From Rapana venosa (lineage: Eukaryota; Mollusca; Gastropoda; Neogastropoda; Muricidae): 64,000 bases of DNA. Shown here in pieces: positions 55,261 to 64,000 of this stretch. The notes below the pieces were generated by a model, which ran no database searches, was not told the DNA's origin, and was given only the letters and a program-made list of their open reading frames with translations. Where the stretch lies: NCBI GenBank assembly GCA_028751875.1, contig CM054141.1, positions 74,305,646-74,369,645 on the forward strand, read 5' to 3'. How positions within the stretch are numbered: position 1 is the first letter of the stretch; each line of letters opens with the position of its first letter. The translations under genes were made by a program, and so were the position numbers.

Positions 55261-55464
55261 TAACTTGAGCTTGGTGATCACATGACAGCTAGTCATGTCA
55301 CATGTGCCTCGGATGCTGTCAGTTACATGATGTGATGATGGTGTGGTAAGTAGATTACCTCCCATGTGTTCAGAGTGACGTGTTACTATTTTGGGACACA
55401 CCTGCAAATTATGCAGCGCTCTGTTTCCTTGGGTGCTGTGCTGTTGTACAGAGTTGTGGCAGAT
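55261..55464. other. no gene seen
   Basis: Short unique stretch between the array and the next LINE. Confidence 0.5.
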
Positions 55465-57115
55465 CAAATATCTCCACTCTTTGACATTGATGAGCCTTCT
55501 CCATCTCTCTGTTTTGAGCTTTCTCCTTATTTATGCCCCTTTCTCTAAGATCATCTGCAATACAGGCAGCCCAGGTTTTGCTAGGTCTTCCCTTTGGTCT
55601 TTTCCATCCACTACAAAGTTCATTGCCCTCTTTATGATGTGGTGGTCTGCTTTCAGTTGAACGTGCCCAAACCAGCGCAGTCTATTGCTACAGACTTCAG
55701 ATCGTCAACTTTGCACATTCTCCATAGTTCTTTACTCGTGATCCTGTCTTCCCATTTGATCTTTGTCATGTAGCGTAGTATTCAATTTTCACAACTCTTC
55801 AACAAACGTTCGACGGTTTTTGTGAAAACCCACGTCTCTGAACCATACAGGAGAACAGGTCTGATGTAGGCCTTATATATCAGACAGCGTCTCTCCAGTG
55901 GGATTTTCTGATTTCTGAGCAGACTTGCCAATTCTTTCCATTTCTTCCAAGCACTCGCAATCCTGGTTCTGACAGCTAACTCAGATTTTGCTTTGCAGCT
56001 CATCATCTCTCCCAGGTAGCAGAATTCGTCTACCACTTCTATCTTCCCTTGTTCAAATTCTAGCTCCTCCTTTCCTGCATCGGTATTGTCTTCACCCTTC
56101 TTATTCATACAACTGGGGCAGACAAATACTCCATCCCCCTTCTTCCGACTTTTGAGCTTTGAGCATCTTTTGTGACACCAATATTGACATTTGGAGCATT
56201 TGATCGAATTGTTCCCTACACCTTTGTGGCAGACACCACGCGGGTATTTGCCTTGCTCTCTATGTGTTCTGTGGTCTTTTCCAACTGTCAATGCTTCGGT
56301 CTTGTCAACATTTACCTTCATTCCTCTGCGTTCTAATCTCTGTTTCTAATTGCCAAATATTTGAGTAGCGTCATCACTGTTCTCAGCGACCAGTACTAAG
56401 TCATCAACATACAGCAGTTCCCAGATCTCTTCTGGCCTCTCCACTTCCTTGGATATTTCATTCATCACGAGGATAAAGAGCAGAGGGCTCAATGCGGATC
56501 CTTGGTGCACTCCTACTTTTATCTCAAAGCTTTCCGACGTCCCAATTATAGTTTTCACTTTTGATCTGGAGTTCTTGTACAAAGTCATAACCATTGAGAT
56601 GGTGTGCTCCGGTACACCTTGTTTCCTCAAGGCCCATTGGATTGCCTTTCTGGGTACTCTATCAAAAGCTTTTTCCAGGTCAACAAAGATGTGCGTCAAG
56701 CTCTTTTTCTTCTCCATATACTTTTCCTGCAGTTGTTTCATAATAAATATTGTATCTATGGTTGATTTGCCAGCCTGGAATCCAAACTGTTTTTCATCAA
56801 TATTGCAAAGGCTCTTCAGTCTTCTTTGCAATACTTTTTCCCAGAGCTTCATGCCATGTTCCAGAAGCCTGATTCCTCTGTATTTTCCACATACTAGTGC
56901 ATCTCCTTTACCCTTGAAAATGAGAACAGTAATACTGTCTTCCCATTCTTCGGGCATTTGTTCTGTCCGCTGTATCTTCCGACATATTTTCGTAAGTTGT
57001 TTTACTCCTTCCTCTACTGCTGCTTGTATCATTTCTGTCACCACTCCTGATGGCCCCGTGGCTTTTCTCTTTTTCATAGTTCGAATTGCTCTTTTGATTT
57101 CATCTCGGTCACTTC
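55465..57115 (-). mobile_element. zinc-finger-type LINE, copy next to N gap
   Basis: From the gap edge down, the minus strand encodes KRAIRTMKKRKATGPSGVV, KYRGIRLLEHGMKLW, FGFQAGKSTIDTIF, FVDLEKAFDRVPRK, VGVHQGSALSPLLF and the catalytic box as YVDD. After a stop near 56346 it continues with a PHD-like zinc finger (GVCHKGVGNNSIKCSKCQ, WCHKRC, FVCPSC) in which the first Cys is Arg, then the C-terminal WKKWKELASLLRN part to about 55780. The 3' part to 55465 is decayed. The upper part is lost in the gap. Confidence 0.9.
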
Positions 57116-57615
57116 NNNNNNNNNNNNNNNNNNNNNNNNNNNNNNNNNNNNNNNNNNNNNNNNNNNNNNNNNNNNNNNNNNNNNNNNNNNNNNNNNNNNN
57201 NNNNNNNNNNNNNNNNNNNNNNNNNNNNNNNNNNNNNNNNNNNNNNNNNNNNNNNNNNNNNNNNNNNNNNNNNNNNNNNNNNNNNNNNNNNNNNNNNNNN
57301 NNNNNNNNNNNNNNNNNNNNNNNNNNNNNNNNNNNNNNNNNNNNNNNNNNNNNNNNNNNNNNNNNNNNNNNNNNNNNNNNNNNNNNNNNNNNNNNNNNNN
57401 NNNNNNNNNNNNNNNNNNNNNNNNNNNNNNNNNNNNNNNNNNNNNNNNNNNNNNNNNNNNNNNNNNNNNNNNNNNNNNNNNNNNNNNNNNNNNNNNNNNN
57501 NNNNNNNNNNNNNNNNNNNNNNNNNNNNNNNNNNNNNNNNNNNNNNNNNNNNNNNNNNNNNNNNNNNNNNNNNNNNNNNNNNNNNNNNNNNNNNNNNNNN
57601 NNNNNNNNNNNNNNN
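57116..57615. other. assembly gap, 500 N
   Basis: Exactly 500 undetermined bases. The round size suggests a placeholder and not a measured distance. It falls inside a LINE, so missing LINE sequence is expected, but a gene exon cannot be excluded. Confidence 1.
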
Positions 57616-57740
57616 AAAATTTGTGTTTTATACATTTGAATTTGTAATATAAAAAAAAACCAACCTATTAATTGTAACTGGCTGCATGTGAATGAGAAGG
57701 ATGAATGAAAAAGCTTTGATTTGTTTTCTGCAAGATGTTC

Positions 57741-60240
57741 ACTGTTCACTGGTCCCGTAACCTGCCAGGGTCATAGGGGCGCTGCATGGTGGACGAACGG
57801 TGGACCAACTGGCTCCACTTAGCGCGGTCGTGGGCGAGTGCCTGGGTGACACTGAAGTCCTTCCCTGTCCAATCACGGATGTCGTCAGCCCACTTTCTCC
57901 TCTGTCTGCCCCGTCTTCTCTTCCCCTGGACTATTCCTTGCAGGATGGTCTTTGCAAGTCCTTCTGAGCGTGTTACGTGCCCATACCATCTGAGTTTCCT
58001 CTTTTTCGCCGTGGTCAGTAGGTCTTAATAAGAATAATAATAATAATGTATGGAATTTATATAGCGCTGAATCTTGTAAAGCAACAAATCAAAGCGCTCC
58101 ATAGTCTTCATAGTCCCGCACTTGTTGAGTGATCATTCTGCGGACTTCATTGTTGGTGACATGGTCCTTGTATGAGATGCCAAGGAGCCTTCTGAGGCAT
58201 CTCATTTCTACTGCTTGGATCCTCCTTTGTAGGTCTGCGTTCAGTGTCCATGCCTCACATGCGTAAAGCATGATTGAGGTGACTAGCGCGTTTAGTAACT
58301 TTACCTTGGTTCCGAGAGGGATGTTTCTGTCTCTCCATATGGTCTTCAGTCTTGCCATTGCTGCTGCTGTTTGTGCCGCTCTTGCTAGGATTTCGGTCTT
58401 CGATCCCTCTCACTTTTGATGGCTCCAAGGTACTTGAAATGGTCAACTGTCTCCAGTTCTTTGCCGCTGAGAGTGATCTTGGTGGTGATTGGCTGGGCAC
58501 TGTTTGAATGAGCTTGGTTTTCTCGCGCGCTGATTTCATGCCGTAGCGTGAGGATATTTCGTCCAGTTGCTTCACTAGGTTGGCCAGTTCCTCTTCATTT
58601 CCTGCCAGACCGTCAATGTCATCGGCAAACCTGAGGCTGGTGATTGTTCGCCCTCCAATGCTGACTGTGCCTGTGTGGTCTTCCAAGGCGTCAGTCATGA
58701 TGCATTCGAGGAAAATGTTAAACAGTGTCGGCGACAGCAGACATCCCTGTCGGACCCCAACTGAGGTATGGAACCATTCCCCTACCGTGCCCTGTACGAG
58801 TACTGCACTGGTGGCCTTTGAGTAGAGTTCCTTGATGGTGTGGATCAGCTTCTGGCCCATGTTGAATTTGTTCATGGTGGCCCACAGAGCGTCATGCCAT
58901 ACTCTATCGAAGGCCTTCTTAAAATCAATGAAGACGTGGAAGATGTTCTTGTTGATGCTGGCTGTACTTCTCACACAGAACCCCAGGTTGAATATCTGTT
59001 CTGTGGTGCTTCTATTTGGGCGGAAACCGGCCTGCTCTTCGGCGATGATCTCTTCTGCCTGTGGTTTCAGCCTGTTCAGGATCACTTTCAGCATGACTTT
59101 ACTGGCATGACTTATGAGGCTGATTGTCCTGTAGTTTTGGCACTGCTGGAGATTTCCTTTCTTGGGGAGAGTGATGATGAGTGATTGGGTCCATGGTGTA
59201 GGCCACTCTCCGGTCTGCCAGATCTTGTTGCAGATACTTGTAAGGATGTCTGTCACTGCTTCTCCCCCGTGTTGGATCAGCTCTGCTGGGATGTTGTCGA
59301 TTCCTGCTGATTTTCCTTTCTTCAGCGATCTAATTGCTACTTCTACTTCCTCGCATAGAATTGGGAAGTTGTCTTTATTCAATGAGGCTTGGCTTGCAAG
59401 TACGCTGGGGTCGCCTAGCGTCTGATGATTGTAGAGTTTGGAACAGTATTCCGTCCATCTGCCAACGATTTCCTTCTTTTCTGTTAGGCAATTCCCTTCT
59501 TTCTCCTGGATGTTACTGACTCTTGCTGTTTCTGTTTGGTGAGCTCTTTCACAAATCTGGTATGCTCTTCTGCTATTATTCTTTGTCAGGCTCTCTTCGA
59601 TTTCTGTACATTGTTTCTCTATCCATTCCTCCTTGGTCTTCCTCATGTCTCTCCTGATCTTCTTGTTTACTTCTCTGTACTCAACTGCTCCTGTAGTGTT
59701 CTTGCTCTTCTTCAGGTCTCGTCTTTTGTCACACATATTCAAGATTTCATCTGTGACCCATGGTTGTGTTTTTCGGCGATGTTTGCCAAGGAGTATGCTT
59801 GCTGTCTCAGTCATCACTGTGTTAAAACTGGTGGTCGTTTCGGCATCTTCTTCAAGTGCCAGCAGTGGTGCGAATTTCCCTCCTATTGTTGCTTGGAAGG
59901 ACTCGGCGATGGTGGGGTCATTCAGTTTGTCCAGGTTGAACTTGAGTCTGGTGTTCTTTGTCTTATTGGTCTTCTTCAATCGGACTCTAAAGTTCAGGAG
60001 CACGAGGTCATGATCGCTGCCCATGTCTGCACCTGGGAATGTCCTCGTCTTGGCTCTGTTGATGCCAGATCGAAACCGGTTCTGCACCAGGATGTAGTCA
60101 ATCTGGTTGTGATGGATCCCATTGGGTGCATGCCATGTCCAGCGTCGGGATGCCTTGTGTTCTCCAAGGGTATTGGCGAGCACCGTGTCGTTGTAGCTGG
60201 CAAATTCCAGTAGTCGGAGTCCTCGCTCATTGGTGATCGC
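57741..60240 (-). mobile_element. RTE-like LINE, copy 3, inverted and 5'-truncated
   Basis: A long open frame from about 60240 to 58400 encodes the end of the endonuclease (NERGLRLLEFASYNDT, QIDYILVQNRFRSG, GSDHDLVLLNF) and most of the reverse transcriptase (KGKSAGIDNIPAELI, QAGFRPNRSTTEQIF, FIDFKKAFDRVWH, VGVRQGCLLSPTLF, FADDIDG). After a frameshift near 58400 the C-terminus follows (LRRLLGISYKDHVTNNEV, then KRKLRWYGHVTRSEGL and GKRRRGRQRKW). A 73-bp L2-type tail at 58028-58100 is inserted between these last two blocks. It is the best preserved reverse transcriptase in the window and a different subfamily from 33829-37042. Confidence 0.92.
58028..58100 (-). mobile_element. short L2-type 3' tail inside the LINE
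   Basis: (AAT)n, TATGGAATTTATATAGCGC and the end CAAATCAAAGCGCTC. It interrupts the C-terminal coding part between YED and LLTT. Confidence 0.8.
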
Positions 60241-60295
60241 ATTACAAGATGTAGCACTACATAAATTCCATGTATAATTGTTATTATTATTCACA
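60241..60295 (+). mobile_element. short L2-type 3' tail, plus orientation
   Basis: ATTACAAGATGTAGCACTAC, ATAAATTCCATG and (ATT)n. It forms the boundary between the RTE-like copy and the next LINE. Confidence 0.65.
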
Positions 60296-61455
60296 CTACT
60301 TCAAAGACCAACATAGTAGAAATATGCTCAGTGCAGACAGGTTGTTGTGATCACTCATAAAAGGAATAAAGATACCCAAATCAGGACACAAAGAGATATC
60401 CTACCGCTCCTTTAGACAGTTTGATAAAAATGTCTTCATTAATGAAATACTCTGCTCAAACATAGATCATGTTTATCAGATTACAAATCCAGATGATGCT
60501 ATTAACTTTTGGATAGAGACATTTATAGCTATTTATGATAAACATGCTCCATTTACTAAGAAAAGATTAAAACATTTCATAAAACCTCCATGGTTACCAA
60601 AAGAAATCGAAAAAGAAATGAATCTAAGAGATTATCTATTAAAATAGAAGCAAAAAGATTAATATAAAAAGCAAAAAAACAAAGTCAATTCAATGAAGCG
60701 CAAAGCGAAAATAAAATACTTCCAAGATTTGCTGTCTTCAGCCCAGAATCCCAAAATGATTTGGAAAGCCATTAATACCTTGACTAATAATTCAAGACAC
60801 AACACCCAAAAAGTCATAAAAGAAATATCAGCAGAAAACCTTAATTCTCACTTTGCAAACATGGCTGAATCTATAATAATAAATATCAAATAATAGAACA
60901 AACAACAAATGAGCTGACAGAATTAAAACATTACTGTTCATCAAAAAGCATTTATTCTGAATTTATCATACCCCCAATCACAATAACAGAAGTGCTTAAT
61001 AGCTTACTCAAATTAAAACAATCAGGATCAAGAGACCTTGACAAAATAGTAAAATATTACAAATCAGCGCATATGCTATAACTGATACTCTAACGTATAT
61101 CATTAATTTGTGCATTGACAAGAATTATTTCCCATTGAAGTTTAAACGAGCCAAAGTAATACCTTTACACAAATCAGGAGACCGCACCAATCCGTCTAAC
61201 TATAGACCAATATCCATACTATTAGTCCTATCTAAACCATTAGAAAAACATGTACAATTTCACCTGCATTCTCATTTTAAAACCCATGATCTAATTAATG
61301 AAAACCAGTCGGATTTTGTGAAAACCATTCTTGTCATACTGCCCAAATATAGCAGACCGAGCGATGTCTTTTGAATATCAATAATAGTGAAATTAAGGGA
61401 GTCCTTTTTTTAGACTTTGCTAAAGCTTTTGACGTTATATGCCACTCTCTCCTCA
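60296..61455 (+). mobile_element. AT-rich LINE fragment, truncated by insertion
   Basis: Decayed ORF2 on the plus strand: YRSFRQFDKNVFINEI, IYDKHAPFTKK, KYFQDLLSSAQNPKMIWKAI, FKRAKVIPLHKSGDRTNPSN, YRPISILL and LDFAKAFDV. It stops where the next LINE is inserted at 61456, so the catalytic box is missing. It has several stops and frameshifts. Its base composition is clearly more AT-rich than the other LINEs. The motif style is jockey/CR1-like. Confidence 0.8.
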
Positions 61456-64000
61456 TTCTTCTTCTTCTTCTTCTTCTTCTTTTTTGTCATGTTTGACATT
61501 GATGAGCCTTCTCCATCTCTCTTTGTTTTGAGCTTCCTCCTTATTTATGCCCTTTTATCTAAGATCATCTGCAATACAGGCAGCCCAGGTTTTGCTAGGT
61601 CTTCCCTTTGGTCTCTTTCCATCCACTACGAAGTTCATTGCTCTTTTTATGATGTGGTGGTCTGCTTTCCGTTGAACATGCCCAAACCAGCGCAGTCTAT
61701 TGCTACTAGCTACAGACTTCAGATCATCAACATTGCACATTCTCCATAGTTCTTTATTTGTGATCCTGTCTTCCCAATTGATCTTTGTCATGTAGTGTAG
61801 CATTCGGTTTTCACAGCTCTTCAACAAATGTTCAACGGTTTTTGTGAAAACCCACATCTCCGAACCATACAGGAGAACAGGTCTGATGCAGGCCTTGTAT
61901 ATCAGACAGCGTCTCTCCAGTGGGATTTTCTGATTTCCGAGCAGACTTGCCAATTCTTTCCATTTCTTCCAAGCACTCGCAATCCTGGTTCTGACAGCTA
62001 ACTCAAATTTTGCTTCGCAGCTCATCATCTCTCCCAGGTAGCAGAATTCGTCTACCACTTCTATCTTCCCTTGTTCAAATTCTAGCTCCTTCTTTCCTGC
62101 ATCGGTATTGTCTTCTCCCTTCTTATTCATACAACTGGGGCAGACAAATACTCCGTCCACCTTCTTCAGACATTTGAGCTTTGAGCATCTTTTGTGACAC
62201 CAATATTGACAGTTGGAGCATTTGATTGAATTGTTCCCTACACCTTTGTGGCAGACACCACACGGGTATTTGCCTTGCTCTCTATGTGTTCTGCAGTCTT
62301 TTCCATCTGTCATAGCTTTGGTCTTGTCAACATTCACCTTCATTCCTCTGCGTTCTAATCTCTGTTTCCAATTGCCAAATCTCTGAGTAGCGTCATCACT
62401 GTTCTCAGCTACCAGTACTAAGTCATCAGCATACAGCAGTTCCCAGATCTCTTCTGGCCTCTCCACTTCCTTGGATATTTCATTCATCACAAGGATAAAG
62501 AGCAGAGGGCTCAATGCGGATCCTTGGTGCACTCCTACTTTTATCTCAAAGCTTTCTGACGTCCCGATTATTGTTTTCACTTTTGATCTGGAGTTCTTGT
62601 ACAAAGTCATAACCATTGAGATGGTGTGCTCCGGTGCACCTTGTTTCCTCAAGGCCCATTGGATTGCCTTTCTGGGTACTCAATCAAAATCTTTTTACAG
62701 GTCAACAAAGATGTGCGTCAAGCTCTTTTTCTTCTCCATATACTTTTCCTGCAGTTGTTTCACAATAAATATTGAATCTATGGTTGATTTGCCAGCCTGG
62801 AATCAAAACTGTTTTTCATCAATATTGCATAGGCTCTTCAGTCTTCTTTCCAATACTTTTCCCCAGATCTTCATGCCATGTTCCAGAAGTCTGATTCCTC
62901 TGTATTTTCCACATACTAGTGCATCTCCTTTACCCTTGAAAATGGGAACAGTAATACTGTCTTCCCATTCTTTGGGCATTTGTTCTGTCCGCTGTATCTT
63001 CTGACATATTTTCGTAAGTTGTTTTTCTCCTTCCTCTCCTGCTGCTTGTATCATTTCTGTCACCACTCCTGATGGCCCCGTGGCTTTTCTCTTTTTCATA
63101 GTTCAAATTGCTCTTCTGATTTCATCTTCAGTCACTTCTTGTACAGGTCCTTCAACTTTCTCCACTTCGATTGCATGAGGATTCTCAATATTTAGCAGAT
63201 CATGAAAGTAATCCTTCCATCTCTGCAGAATATTTTGCTTCTTAGTCATGATATTTCCAGACTCATTTTTCACAAATTTTGCTACATTGATGTCTTTCCA
63301 TTCTTTCCTCCTCTGTTGTGCAATTCAAAACATCTTATGCTGACCTTCAGTTGTATCAAGTCCAACACACCATTCATTCCACGCTTTTTCTTTAGCTTGG
63401 GCTACAGCTTTTGTGGCTTCTTTTGATTTCCTCCTGTATATCTCTCTGTCCTCAAACATCTGTGTTTGCTGCCACTTCCTAAATGCTTTCTTCTTCTTCT
63501 CTTGGACTGCTTCTTTCACTGCATCGCACCACCACTATGTTTCTCTCTTTCGATGTCTTCTTCCTTTGGTCTCTCCACACATTTCTTTTGCTGCTTCCAT
63601 GAGGATTTCTTTCAATTGGTTCCAGTGTCATGGTCTTGTCCAGCCGCTTTTTCCTCTCACTTTTTGCTCATATTCCAAGGCTATGTTCTTGTCTTTGAGC
63701 CTCCAAATTTTCAGTTTCTTCTCGATTGCTTTCTTCCTTGGTCTTACCAAATCTTTCATTTGAAAATCTGCTCACAACAATCTGTGCTGTGAGAGGCATT
63801 CTTCCCCTGGAATAACTGTACAGTTTGTCACCATTGCAGCATCTCCTTTGACGAGAATGAAATCAATCTGAGTTTCCGCTTCACCACTTTTGAAGGTGAT
63901 ATAGTGCTCTTGTTTTTTCTTGAAGAACGTATTCAAGATTCGTAAGCTATTCTGTTGGCATAGCTGAAGAATTGTTTTTCTTTCTTGATTTCGATCTCCA
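61456..64000 (-). mobile_element. zinc-finger-type LINE, longest copy, runs off the window
   Basis: Ends at a (GAA)n tail at 61456-61485. Upward on the minus strand are the C-terminus (RPKGRPSKTWAACIADDLR), WKKWKELASLLGNQK, a complete PHD-like zinc finger at about 62131-62262 (CGVCHKGVGNNSIKC, CQYWCHKRC, FVCPSC), the catalytic YADD at about 62422-62433, VGVHQGSALSPLLF, then after lesions near 62690 and 62810 the part with KKRKATGPSGVV. Farther up are a Lys/Gln-rich linker at 63325-63519 and the end of the endonuclease (QIDFILVKGD near 63850). The 5' end lies beyond 64000. Confidence 0.9.

Overview
This 64 kb window is repeat-saturated DNA from an animal. The non-LTR retrotransposon families, tRNA-derived SINEs and TTAA-specific DNA transposons resemble those of lophotrochozoans, and a mollusc (probably a gastropod) is the best guess. 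That assignment is inference. No bacterial-style genes, operons, CRISPR arrays, true tRNA genes or true rRNA genes were seen. There is a 500-base run of N at 57116-57615.

The only host gene found is a polypeptide N-acetylgalactosaminyltransferase, closest in motif content to GALNT10 / fly pgant6, on the minus strand. Five coding exons (43625-43742, 31991-32101, 28256-28477, 20510-20617, 15365-15508) join in frame. They encode the end of the catalytic domain (WGGEQ and CSRIGH motifs), the linker, and the first two repeats of the C-terminal ricin-type lectin domain. The earlier catalytic exons and the last lectin repeat were not found, so they lie outside the window, in the N gap, or in unread sequence. 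The introns are 3.5-11.5 kb and consist almost entirely of transposons and tandem arrays.

Layout. 1-5.6 kb: 36-bp satellite interrupted by a LINE fragment and SINEs. 6.6-10.9 kb: full-length L2-like LINE inside an older repeat. 11.1-14.5 kb: RTE-like LINE inserted in a SINE, with an indel-rich sequence that looks like uncorrected long-read data. 15-21 kb: exons E and D, a GAA array, minisatellites and a nest of palindromic TTAA elements. 21-27.5 kb: 18-bp, 61-bp and 58-bp arrays, with two TTAA elements inserted back to back. 28-33.5 kb: exons C and B with large flanking arrays. 33.6-39.7 kb: RTE-like LINE (18-bp target duplication) nested in an inverted L2, then a third LINE type. 40-44.4 kb: 25-bp and 28-bp arrays, exon A, and a 63/72-bp array. 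44.5-53.4 kb: a 43-bp satellite carrying a CAGTG-ended element that is itself filled with a LINE and a TTAA element, plus an RTE-like fragment. 53.4-64 kb: LINE ORF1 remnant, 28-bp array, and four nested or adjacent LINEs.

The most interesting signal is that exons A and B are bracketed on both sides by tandem arrays related to their own splice junctions. The arrays hold about 28 copies of exon A's 5' splice site, 9 extra copies of its 3' splice site with 20 exon bases, about 28 copies of exon B's 3' splice site, and a GT-rich tract with about 18 GTAAGT motifs after exon B's donor. A SINE family fusing a tRNA-like start to a 5S rRNA-like segment is also notable.
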